This document shows, piece after piece, positions 22,552-33,731 of a DNA stretch of 64,000 nucleotides. The stretch covers positions 41,089,928 to 41,153,927 of the forward strand of contig CM060073.1 in NCBI GenBank assembly GCA_030533445.1, written 5' to 3'. The DNA comes from Cyprinodon diabolis. Lineage: Eukaryota > Chordata > Actinopteri > Cyprinodontiformes > Cyprinodontidae. The notes below the pieces were generated by a model, which was not told the DNA's origin, did no database searches, and was given only the letters and a program-made list of their open reading frames with translations. The stretch's first letter is position 1. The number at the start of each line of letters is the position of its first letter. Made by a program: the position numbers and the translations under genes.

Positions 22552-25224
22552 CCTGAAGTTGGTTGTACAAACCAAGGCTAAAAAAGGAAAAAACTACACA
22601 TGCACTTGCCTCTTATTCACAAATTTGCTATGGCTTATAAAATAAAAATTCAAAGCAAGCAAATACACTTCACTTTATTGGTGTAATGTGACGAAGCACA
22701 AGAAGCTGTCTTACTTTTTTTTAATAGGTAAGTAGTGCTTACCTCACATGTTCACCTAAATAAATCAGCTGCAACTAGAATAATGGGGTGATGGTCAATT
22801 ATTTGTCCATTCTTATGGCTAAGTTATTCATTTTCACCAAAAGCTTACAGCTTAAAGATATTATGAGTTAACTTATGCCTTCCATGCCAACTGATATTTA
22901 CCCATTTGATATCATGGTGAATGCTTAGAAACCTCTCCATTAAGTGGCTCATTTTTGCATAAAAGCCCAAAGATGTGGACATGAATAACCCTCATGACAG
23001 CACAAACTGAGCTGCAGTCCTTAGTTACAGGGCTTTTTGGAGCACTGGTGTGGTTTATAGCAAATCTGTGAAAACCTGTCTAACTTGCTAAAAGCATTGC
23101 CGCTATCCACTTCACCCGTGTAACCAAGTGCTCTTCTGCTTCATTAGGACTGATGTATTTACATTTTTAAAAAGTTCTCTCTAAAAAAAGGGGCTTTCTT
23201 ACCGATTTTATTGTCACTAAGCAATGATATAGAGCAAATACATCTTTGTGTATGAAAGTCCCCTCAGGATGGTGCTGCAGTAACCCAGATTATTTCCCCC
23301 TCATCTGTCCTTCCGAGAGACTACATCGTTTTTTCCTTTCTCAAATGACCTTTTCATTTTTGTCAAAGTTTCATCTAATTGCCCGTTCCCTAATAGGATA
23401 TCCGTGTGATGTGCATTTCCTTTTCTAATGTCTGCCATTTAGCAGATCTTACATGAATTACTCATTGCCTGAAGGTAATGCAGAACTCAGATGTCTCTTA
23501 TGGATGCTACAGCTTGTGACAATGAGTCAAAAGTCACTTCTTCCAGCTAAACTTCAATAAATGGCATAAAGGCGTCTTAGTTAAAAGAAAAAAATAAATT
23601 ATATTTCAGGAGAGAGTGATACAAAAGCTTGGGGAATATCACTGCTATTCATACTCCACTTGAAACAATGAGGCAATTATGCTGCCAGACAATTTGCAAT
23701 AATTGCCACTTAGATTTTACAATCATCATCCTCTTTGTTAGTAGGATTTTCTCAATACACAGTTTGAGTCACAGTTAATCACTGATATCTGTCTTTCTTT
23801 ACAGCTGAAGTCCAGGAGTCTCTTGAATCTACTATTCCTGTGGCAACCATGACCTACTGTGCTTTCAGTGTGCAGCACTTTAAATTACTGCCTGAATTTG
23901 CATCTTGCTGAGACAAATGAAAGGTCTGCTGAACCACAGAAAGGTTCAATGAACAACTATTTACACATTTACAACATGGCAAGTGATTACCCAGCATTCT
24001 TGACTGTGTAGGGAAGTGTGCTGAGGAGAGCGATGGATGAATTAATGAAATAAAGAATCTTTATCTTTAAAATATATTACTTATAACCAGACCAAAAAGT
24101 CACAACTTCAGGTAAAATTAAGTTGTTTCAATGTATTTAAATCTTTAAATGATTGCAGTTTAGATAAAATTACAAATAATAAATGGAAATTAAAAAATGG
24201 TTCATAACTGTCATTATAACCCTTAGTAAAAAAAAAAAAATTAGTTTTTAAAATTTAATTTTAATAGGTTCGCTAATTACATTGAGAATTATTTTCAGAG
24301 TATAAAAAATGATAATATGTTGCTTGTAAGCGGAGCTATAAATTTTACTGGAGATTTCAGCTAAAGTCAGAATTCCAAATTATGTGATGTACTCCAAAAG
24401 TTAATGAGGAGAACTGTCACTAGCTTTGTTTATTTGATATGCTTTACTGCAACTAGATTTAATCAGCCTGATTTCAGTCCGACAGATGGTTCAGCATTTA
24501 CATAGTGCAGGAAGGAAAAAATATTTAAATATACTTAGTGATTGACTGTCAAAGCTAGCTGCCCCGGTAGATTTAAAGCTGCATGTGGGTACTGGATCTG
24601 AAAAATATATGGTTTCAGGCCCTATTAATGTGCATGCCTAGCCATGCTTAAAAAAGACAACAGAAACACATCATTCACAGATAAAACTGAGCAAGACACT
24701 GTATAAATGAAATCATGGATGTAAACCCTTAATTGTTTCTATCTGCTTAATTAAGCAGAAAAACACCTTTCAAAGTTGTTAGCAGGTTAAGCAGCTGCTG
24801 GGAGGAAAGATCTCTTATGCTCATTTTTGTATAAAGGGCTGTCACTGAAGAAACTCCCCAGTTCTTAAACACTTAAATGCATGGGCTGGCAATACCAAAA
24901 AGGTAATCTAAGATAATACTTGCTCCATGCTTTTAAAAGAAACATACAATATATGGAGCCTATGTGGAAGTTCAACTGAAGAAACTGTTTGTCTCCTACA
25001 TCCACCTGCGACACAGGCAATCAGCTTTGAACCACAATTCCACAAAAGCCAATCAGCATCAAAAGTTCATCTTGAAAGGCCTCCGATCCGTTCTTGTCTG
25101 CTCCTGTGGGCAGGCGGCTGGTGCGCTGGTTGACTTCATTCAGATGACACAGGTTTAAACCACCTCCAGCCCCTCCTCCACCATCGCAGCTAAAGCTTCA
25201 TCAGAGTGTCATTCCTCCCGGACT
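22552..25224. other. Non-coding DNA
   Basis: AT-rich, no recognised gene or repeat. From about 24960 G+C rises, and open frames at 24927-25158 are probably part of the repeat region that follows. Confidence 0.4.
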
Positions 25225-25365
25225 CTTACTGGGTTCCCTGTCTCATGTCAACCGGTCTGGCAGAAGACTGCCATGTTGAGCCTGGTTCTGCCAGAGGTTT
25301 CTTCCCAACGGGGAGTTTTTCCTCTCCACTGTCGCTTCATGCTTGCTCATCATGGACAGGTTCTA
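25225..25365 (-). repeat. Dispersed ATTCAATTCAA repeat, partial, minus strand
   Basis: Contains GAGCCTGGTTCTGCCAGAGG, GGAGTTTTTCCTCTCCACTG and TCGCTTCATGCTTGCTCA. These are the reverse complement of the middle part of the repeats at 13270 and 30105. Ends are not defined. The 83-codon open frame over it is incidental. Confidence 0.6.
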
Positions 25366-27713
25366 TCAACCCGTGTTATCCAACTGGACTTCCATCTTCC
25401 AGGTTCCTGAGTGAATCTCTAGTATTAGCTCACGCAGTCCACTGGCTGTCTCCATAAAGCTCAGCATACCGTCTGGCTAACCAACAGTCTACAGACTGAC
25501 CAACTTCATTTTTCTCCACTCCACCACCAGTTTCAGGCCTGGGGGGAAACAGCCCCATTCTTTGCTCTGTTCATGCATATCTATCAAAATTCAGCGTAAT
25601 GTTTCCTGCTGAGTATATACTACTTGAAGATTATTAGGTACTTTACAGTCTGCAGTTCCTCTGGTATATTTTTCTTCTCAAAATTTCGGCTTTCATACTT
25701 TCTTGGTAGAGCTTTTAATGATATCATCAAAGGACAGCTGCTTACCCAACTTCCCTGATGCTGATCATGCCTGAGCAGTGAACTCATCCATGAATGAGGT
25801 AGTTCTCGATTAGCTTCAGTTTTAGGGAATCTTTTCTCTGCTGAGACAACAATTGCAGGATTTGTGACTGCTGTCTTGTGAAGTTCTGCAGACACCCCCT
25901 GCTTCAAATACATCAAGCTCTGTAAAGTCAAAGTTGCTTGTGTAAACAAGCTAAAAAAAATCACCAATAGCAGCAGTGTTGCAATACTACAGATATTCAT
26001 CATATTTTTACATTACATAAGGCATTGTACAGTGTCCATCAGTTGCATGCGTTAAAAACGTTTTTTGTGTTATCCCCAGCACATTTAGATTTCAAATTCT
26101 CTTTCACCAGAAAAACACAGGCACAATATGAAAATGTAAAATCTAAAATAATCTTTAAAAATACTGAGTTATTTATACCCTTCTCTGAAAATAAATTATT
26201 TAAAAAATGTATTGCCATTAAAGTGAGAAGAAGCTTTTCATTCTTACCATGCAACTTTGTGGATGTTTCCCCTGGTTATTTTGATTGATTTTTGGTGTTG
26301 AGCTCCAAGTCTTGAAGGTTGGAAGGCCTCCAGGCCATAATACTGGCCTGGATGCACTCTCCATATATTCTCTCTCAGATTCAGGTAATAAGAATCACTG
26401 GGTCTCTCCGAAATGTTATTGATATTAGTCACAAATTAAAAGATTGCTGTTTTCTTATGTTCTTTATTCTGGAATTTGAAATCTATCATCAAGCAGTGGA
26501 AAAGTAAATTTAATTTTCATTAACCGCAGAAGAAGCTTAACATCCACCTGAGGGTCCCCTAAAGAAAGCAAAAAGAAAAAAAATAAGAACATGGTGAGTT
26601 TGCTTGTATGTCAGACTGAGGCAGGAAACAGTCTTTTTCAAAATAGTACCTTTTCGTTTTTACATTCCTCAAAGTAATTTCCCTTATCCCCTCGAGAAAA
26701 TCGAGATGTCTTTTTTGGCAGATGTGAGACAGGTCTTCGTGTTCTTTCTGGGCACTAGGCTTAACAGAGGTGTGTAAAGTCTGCAGAGCCTTAGATGTGG
26801 CACTAAAGAAAAACCAAGACAATCTCAAAAATCTGCCAATAATGTAGAACATCTTTAATATGAAAATAAAGTCTATTGAAACCGATTCTGAGAGACTAGA
26901 TAATGTTTTAGCTAATGGTGGATTTATAATGAATTCACTGTTATCATGAATTCACTGTTCCTTACTTCGTTCGTTCCTATGTTCGTTCCTATGTTCGTTC
27001 CTTCCATTGGTTCGTAGGTCCATTGGTACGATGGTTCCTTCCATCCTTCTTCCGCCGTGTGTTTGTTCGTTCCTTTGTAAATTTTTAGAAGCTCCTGGTG
27101 AATGTCCTCTATAACACTAGATTTTGTTGCTGACAAACAAGCATTCATCCAAATAAGTTATCTCATGCCTGAAATCTATGATTAAAATAAAATTGCATCC
27201 TACACTCATGGCCTGCAGGCATGCTAAGGTTTAAATCAAAGGGGGCTTAATAGGCTGTAATGCTTCAGACTGTTTATGGTGGTGTGCGCTGATTATCTTG
27301 GTTCATCACTTTAGGTTACTGAAATGAAAAGACTGAGCACTCTGTCTCCATTAAATGCTGTGTTCCAATCTATTTCACAGAACTAAACAGTGACCAGCGA
27401 CAATAATGGCACTTCTTTTAAAGGAAAGCAGGACTGCTGAGGATGGGAAGTTAGCTTGATAAAAGCAGTGTGGTTTTCTAAATTATGTGATTATCTTTTG
27501 CTGAATTAGAGAATTATTTTCAGCAGAGCACTGCTTAGTGATACCTCCAGATGAACACACAGGTGCCATGTAATTCAAATATTTTTTAAACAACTGTAAC
27601 ATCATAAAAAAATTCAAAAAAAGATAGTGCAACAGTAAATTTCTCGAATCAGTCATTCAAATAGCTCTGCAAAGTTCAAATTATATAGGAGGAAATTAAT
27701 AAACTATAAACAT
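25366..27713. other. Non-coding DNA
   Basis: Includes a degenerate GTTC tandem at 26950-27075. The 127-codon minus-strand frame at 25620-26003 has a hydrophobic start but no motif I know and no splice context; I do not call it a gene. Confidence 0.4.
26950..27075. repeat. Degenerate GTTC/GTTCCTAT tandem array
   Basis: Repeated units CGTTCGTTCCTATGTTCGTT and then diverged GTTCCTTCCATCC-type units. A decayed tetranucleotide microsatellite or minisatellite. Confidence 0.7.
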
Positions 27714-29173
27714 TGTCATGGTGGAGGTTTGATAGGACCCAAATGTAGACACAAAAGCTGAAGTGGTTTCTTGGAGATTTAATAACAAAAAGGGTAACAG
27801 AAGCAAAAATCGAAAAACATAAATCCTCAAAAATCCCCAAATACTGAAAACCAGGAATACAGACAACAAACCAGCTAAGAGTCTTGTCTTGTTTCATTTA
27901 ATGGCGGTTGGCAAACAACTTTTCGGTGTGCATTACCGCCAACAACTGGTGAGGAGTGTGGATCAGAATGGCCTTATTCATAAAGATACTTGTATTTATT
28001 TATCTATATATCTATATAATGTTACCTTACAATATTAAATCCTCCTAATTTTTCCTTTTAATATTAAAGATTTAAATGAATATTGATAACATTTTTTTCA
28101 ACCTTTTCTGCAGAATATCCATCAAATCCAATTATACTTTCTCCTTATTTAGGTCTCTTACCAAATTATTTCTCTCTTCTTCATACTTCTTACAATACAT
28201 CACTACATGTTCTACTGTTTCATTCACATTTGCCTGATATATGTTTCCCTATTTTGAATAGTGTGTTATTTAATTCCTGTATGCCCTAATCTAAGTCTTG
28301 AAATAACAGTTTCTTCTCTTCTGCTATCCTATTTTCTCCTATAAAACCATCTTCCTCTCCTTTCTTCTTCCCATTGTTTTTGCCACCTTTCCTTTATCCT
28401 TTGTTTAATGATACATTTAATTTCTGTCTTACTTTAATGAAGTTAATCATCCTTTGAGTGGTTTTATTTTGTGATGCTTCCTTAGCAATCTTGTCTGCAA
28501 TTTCATTCCCTTTCATCCCTATATGTGCTGGCACCCAAATAAATATAGCACTAATACCCATCATTTGAACTTGATATAGAACTTGTTGTATTTCAGTTAA
28601 AAAGTCTGATCTACTTTCCGAACTATAATTTGAATCTGAACATATAATTGATCTTAGTGGTCTCACTTCCTTTATCCGTTGTAATGCTCATAGTATTGCT
28701 AATAATTCTCCTGTATATTCTGATAATTCATTATTTATTCTCCTATTTACTTTGATATTAAACTCTGGAACATAAAATGCAATACCTAGCATATTACTCA
28801 CACTTTTAGATGCATCTGTCCATATTTGAATATAACCATAATACCTAATAACATATTCCTGTATCAGTTTATGATAAATATTGCCTTCCTTTTTCTTTTC
28901 TAACCATGTCAAATCCACTGTAGATAACCAGCCAAGAGTGACTGAACAGGAGGAGATTATATGGGAGAGAGAAACAAAGACCAGGCTAATTAGCAGATTG
29001 GGAGCAGGTGTGAACAGAGGCAAGAAGGGAGCTAGGGAAAAGGAGACTGACAGAAGAGGGGAAACAGGAAATATTTAAAAACTCAAATACAATCAAAAAT
29101 ACTTAGAACACAAAAATGGAAATAAGACCAATGAAAACTCAGAGATAACTTGAACAAAACCAAAACCATGACA
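27714..29173 (-). mobile_element. LTR-like repeat, copy C, split by a LINE
   Basis: The outer parts 27714-27882 and 28940-29173 together give about 403 bp of the same family as copies A and B. The ends are TGTCATGG (27714) and CCATGACA (29173). On the minus strand it carries CACACCTGCTCCCAATCTGC, TCTCCCATATAATC (TATA-like), TTATTAAATC (poly(A)-like) and TTTGGGTCCTATC. The flanks are AACAT on the left and AACCT on the right, a possible 5-bp target duplication with one mismatch. This fits a solo LTR of a Ty3/gypsy-type element inserted in minus orientation, later interrupted by the LINE at 27883-28925. Confidence 0.65.
27883..28925 (-). mobile_element. RNase-H LINE fragment (I/Nimb-like)
   Basis: A 5'-truncated non-LTR retrotransposon of about 1,043 bp. 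The minus strand encodes a C-terminal RNase H domain: IQIWTDASKSVSNMLGIAFY (first Asp), NNELSEYTGELLAIL (Glu), IICSDSNYSSES (Asp), then FIWVPAHIGMKGNEIADKIA (Asp). All acidic positions are present, with a single in-frame stop just after ELLAIL (about 28688). Downstream is ETVEHVVMYCKKYEEERNNL, the LINE C-terminal segment, then a 3' UTR that ends ..GTTTGCCAACCGCCATT.. near 27900. The flanks AACCAGCTAAGAGT (27869-27882) and AACCAGCCAAGAGT (28926-28939) form a 14-bp target duplication with one mismatch. The clade is inferred from the RNase H and tail. Confidence 0.85.
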
Positions 29174-30104
29174 AACCTCCATACCATGTTTAAGGAAAGA
29201 GCTGTATTTATTTTAGTTTTCATTGAATAGAGGTATTTAAAAAACAGACCTTTAATCAGGTTAATATAAATTTAATCAGGTTAATATAAATTTGACTTCT
29301 ATATAACAGTTCATATGTTAGGTCAATGCAGCTTCCGCTTTTCTTATCTTCATTAACATTTAGCCATTCAGAAAATGGCTGATCCAGCTCTGCAAAATGT
29401 TGACTATAAAAAAGGTGAAAAAAGAAATAATAGCCACTGTCAGTTCTAGGGTTTGATTATGAATGAAATGAGCCATTTACTGTTACGTATTTCACCAGTT
29501 TTTAAAGTTAACACTTTCTTAAACAATTAGTAAGCTTGTTTTTAGAAGATGCAATAGAAAATAACTTTACAGCAGTTTTTGATTGGGGAATCAAAATAAA
29601 ACACACAATTAAAAATTCTTAGAGGAAATATGACTGTGCATTTTAATTCAAAGCAAGACAAAACCAACAAAATCAAAAAATGAAGGAAATAACTAGCCAA
29701 AAGGAAAACATATTTCTCAGTTGCTCCTTTTAAATGATTCATAGCCATCAACTTCTTAGAGTGAAAAGAAGTAATGTTTGCTAAATTATGCTGAAAATGT
29801 GCAAAAGACAGAGCTGACATAAAAGTCTTTCGAAGGCTCTTGTTTTTAAAGTAGAACTTCCTGTGGCTGATTGTTGCAAATATAACATGAATACGGTATA
29901 TGATTTTACAGCTAATTCAAAAGATCCTAGAAACTAAAAATTATACTAACCAAGAAAAAAGTTGGCTTGCAAACATAAAAATGAGTCTAACAAAGCACAT
30001 AAAAACACTGTAATCCATTGTTGCAAGTCTTAAAAAGCTATTGCTGCATATGAGTTGATGACTATGATAATCAACTCATATCGGGCCAGAATGAGGTGAC
30101 AGTA
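29174..30104. other. Non-coding DNA
   Basis: Contains two tandem copies of a 20-bp unit TTTAATCAGGTTAATATAAA at 29251-29293. No gene seen; the 92-codon minus frame at 29542-29820 is unsupported. Confidence 0.45.
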
Positions 30105-30900
30105 CAAATTCACATGCAATTTGTCATTGACTCTTCAACAATCCCTCACACCGAACATGCATGCAGCAACAGTGGAGAGAAAAACTGTCTTTTAACAAGA
30201 AGAAACCTCCAATAGAGACAGGCTCAGTGTGAGCGGCCATCTGCCATGGCCGACTGGGGTTAAAGGAAATAGTGTTAGTGTTCTGCCCTCTGTTTAACGT
30301 TATTTTTAATTTCTTTGTGTTTTGTGTCTTTGTAGTTTATTTTACCAGTGCTGAGTTCTTTAGTTACCCTCTGTTGCCCCATTGTGCTTGTTTTCCTTCC
30401 CCCTTGGCTTCCACCTATTTGGTCATTCCCACACCTGCTCCCAATCTGCTGATTAGCCTGTCTTGGTTCGGTCTCCTAGTATATCCCCCACCTCTACAGT
30501 CACTCAGTGCTGGTTTGTTGTTTTGTTGTTCCCTCATCTCCGGCTTCCCACATGAGTTTTCCCTGTTGTAATCTTATTTTGGTTCTGTTTTTTTTTATTA
30601 TTTTGTATTTATGCCTCAGTTGCCCATTACATTTGCAAGACACACCTCTTCCTCTTGGTCTCTGCATTTGGGTCCTCAACCAACCTCCAACCAACAGCTG
30701 ACAGAGAGAAGAAAGTGTTAAGCAGACGGTCTGTGAGCTAGTTTTCAAGTGAAAGAGATAAAACATAGCACATACAGTTCGTCACAGTAAAAACTGAGCC
30801 CATAGCTATATCTAGGAAAGAAAAAGGAATAAACAATAAAAAACAAGCCCAACTCTATCATCTATAATCAAGGGTGTAACTGACAGGAGCCTAGCTGACA
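30105..30900 (+). repeat. Dispersed ATTCAATTCAA repeat, copy 2, interrupted
   Basis: The left part (30105-30272) matches copy 1: TCATTGACTC, ATCCCTCACAC, AACAGTGGAGAG, AAGAAACCTCC, GAGCGGCCATCTGCCATGGC and CGACTGGGGTTAAAGG. It is broken at 30273 by an LTR-like element and resumes at 30704 with GAGAGAAGAAAGTG. The right boundary is approximate. Confidence 0.6.
30273..30703 (+). mobile_element. LTR-like repeat, copy B, nested
   Basis: About 431 bp from TGTTAGTGTTCTG to CAGCTGACA. It shares CACACCTGCTCCCAATCTGC, GATTAGCCTG, GGTCTCCTAGTATATCC (TATA-like) and GCATTTGGGTCCTCAACC with copies A and C. It sits inside the repeat at 30105-30900 and is therefore younger than it. No coding capacity; open frames across it are incidental. 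Confidence 0.65.
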
Positions 30901-33235
30901 TTTTTCTCCAAGGTGGTGTCATAACCAAACAAGTACTGACCAGATGAAGCTACAAAAACGAGAAAAAGCAGAGAGGGCATAAAGTTAGTGGTTGATCTAA
31001 CAAATACTGCAGAATGGCAGACCAGAGATAGAATGAAGCAGAATATTGAAAAGTTGCCCCTGTTTCAGCAGCCTAAGCCTACATAAAAATTTGCAATTAC
31101 ACATTATTTGAATGAGTATATATGTATTTGCCATTAAACAACTTTATATTATCAACAATATGCTAAAAGCTTTTAGTCAAATTACTGATTGCCAGAACTG
31201 TACAATCCATCTTTTTTGTTCCAACCCTGAGTGAAATGTGTGGCAAATACTTTCTTCACCTAAATGTTGTATTCATTCCAATTATTTTCTTAAAATTCAT
31301 CCTGAAAGAAAAAGGAAAATATTAACAGAGGAAAACCTAATTAAGCCAAGATTTACATAAGTCATGGTGACAGGGGCATTTGAATAATTTTAATATTTTT
31401 ACCCCTATCCAGAAATGACAGATTCATAAACTGCAGAGTCATTGGAGCAAATCTGCAGTATAACAGGGCTCTGAGTTGGACTGCATGTGTAGGTGTACAG
31501 ATTATAGAGGAATGAGAAGAGCTGGTTTCTGCAAGGCTCAAGAGTTTAAGACCACCCACCCATTTTATCAAGTTATTCTCCATTCACACATACTGTGATT
31601 TGATTACCAGGCGGTCAATAACGGGAGCTGCTGGAGCCATCTGTAGTCTTTCTGAATGCTCTCAGCAAATATTGTGCTAAATATACTGAAGAAATGTCCT
31701 CCTTCTCATTGCTTTCTATTTTGGTCAAAAGAGACTCAGTTCTATGAGACTCCAAACCTACATCCTTGGTTAAAACAAGGTACATTTTCATTTCACTTAT
31801 CCTACATATTAAGGACAGAATATACAGTACATTTTCTGATTATAATATTTCTTGCCTTTTTACATATTCAACCAGACATGAACAATCATTTGTGTTCCGA
31901 TTTTAAGCAGTTTTTACTATTTTAAACAAATATATAGAGAATAAAATGCAATGTATGTAAAATCATTAAGTACAACCCATGATTCAACAGCTGTAAGGTA
32001 GTTAATGAAATAGCTTATTTGAAAATATTGATACTCCACTTTTTTATAGCATTACTTTAGTAAACCTCAGTTTACTCCATTCACCATTCACAGCGCAGGA
32101 AGTGGGACTTCATGATGCGGAACTCTTAAGCCGGGCGTACAATGTACGATTTTCCGGGAGATTTTCCAGTCGTGCGAGAATCTTTCGATCGGGCCGACTC
32201 TAAGCCTGACCGTGCGTTGTGAGTCGTGTAGTGTACAGGGGGTTACATTCATAATCATGAAACATTAATTTATATTTACTTTTTACATATTTTACAAATA
32301 TTTACTTGGACATTTACAACTTCATCATCGTTACATGTACTACAACACATAGCTCTGCTTAAGTAACCAGAGTAGCTTTAGCCTAATGCTTTTCCTGCAG
32401 TTTTAACTGTTTAGCAGCATCTACACAGCAATAGCTAACCCTACAGTGAACTATAAAATAAACATGTTTAAGTTCAGGCGAAAGGTTTAACATTTTAGGG
32501 GTTATTTGCTTCAGAAAAGCTCTAGTCAGAAGGATTTTAGAGTCTTGATCAAAAGCCACAGGAGGTGCTACCAGCCAGAGGGAATGATCCGATTGCACAG
32601 CCCATGTTATGGTCTCTGATTGTGCTCAGGATGAAGCACATACATGCGTCAGCTGGTGGACAGGGGGAAAAAAAGGATAATGGTGAAAATGTTTTGTCGA
32701 GAAAAACAAGAGGCAATCATATCTGTAATCATGCAATCCTATTTTGCATTCAGAAAAATTATTAAATAAATGCTGATTAATGTCAGAAGAGTATTTGTTG
32801 GGTTCCTCTCCTTCTATTTAATTACTATTTTTTGAAAACTGATTTGAATTGATTTGATTAAGGCTCCAGCCTTTTACTGCACCATTACATAATGAGTTAA
32901 ATGTATTTCATGCATAAAACTCAAAATTCACAGTCAACACACAGACCTTCATTGAAAATGTCATAAAGGTGCTGCAAGGGATCATTCACTACTACAGGAA
33001 AAGGGGGGGGGGGGGAGATCTCTTCATAAATATTACTGTATTTGCTTATTTTCTCACAAAAAGCTTAACCATTGAATTGTGTTCTTTTTAGAAAGAAAAT
33101 ACATATGCCATTTTATTTTTAGAATTTTTTTGCCACAGAAAGAATCTTAACTGTAAGACCTCTGCTATCTATAGCTTTTAAAACTCTTGTCTTAGACTTA
33201 GACAGAGTTTATTGTCTATTTATGGTTACTAAGCA
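30901..33235. other. Non-coding DNA with a MITE-like patch
   Basis: At 32129-32240 a CpG-richer patch, beginning CTTAAGCCGGGCGTACAATG and including CAGTCGTGCGAG and GTGTAGTGTACAGGG, looks like part of a fish MITE family, but I see no paired ends. A G13 run is at 33003-33015. Otherwise AT-rich with no gene seen. Confidence 0.4.
33003..33015. repeat. G13 homopolymer
   Basis: Thirteen consecutive G, followed by AGATC. Able to form a G-quadruplex and likely variable in length. Confidence 0.9.
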
Positions 33236-33261
33236 GACTGGGTACTGTTTAGTAACCAGTA

Positions 33262-33425
<164 letters not shown>

Positions 33426-33690
33426 TACACTATAGGTAAAGCAGAGATTGAGATTATTTTCCCAGCAAACACTTATTCTGTATTTTTAAATCAGTTTTGA
33501 GGAGTTATAGCTGTTTTTTTTTTTCCTTTTTATATTTGTATTTTTCACAGTAGAATGCTTACTGTTGTGGGGTTCTTTTTAGGTAGACAATTTTAAGATC
33601 TATCCAGGTACAACAGATTAAAAATTAGTAGCCTTTTGGCTAATTCAGGTGCATTTGCAGGAATGCTTTTTAATGTACACTGTCCCTGTC

Positions 33691-33731
33691 AAATAAATAA
33701 ATAAATAAATACATTAAATTAAATTAAATTT
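33691..33731. repeat. (AAAT)n then (AAATT)n microsatellite
   Basis: AAATAAATAAATAAATAAAT followed by a run of ATTAA-type pentamers. Confidence 0.85.

Noticed and set aside
25620..26003. 127-codon minus-strand frame with a hydrophobic start
   Set aside because: Signal-like start only; the rest resembles no family and the DNA is AT-rich spacer.
26950..27075. Regular GTTC units suggesting a CRISPR-like array
   Set aside because: No constant repeat with unique spacers; a decayed microsatellite in a vertebrate genome.
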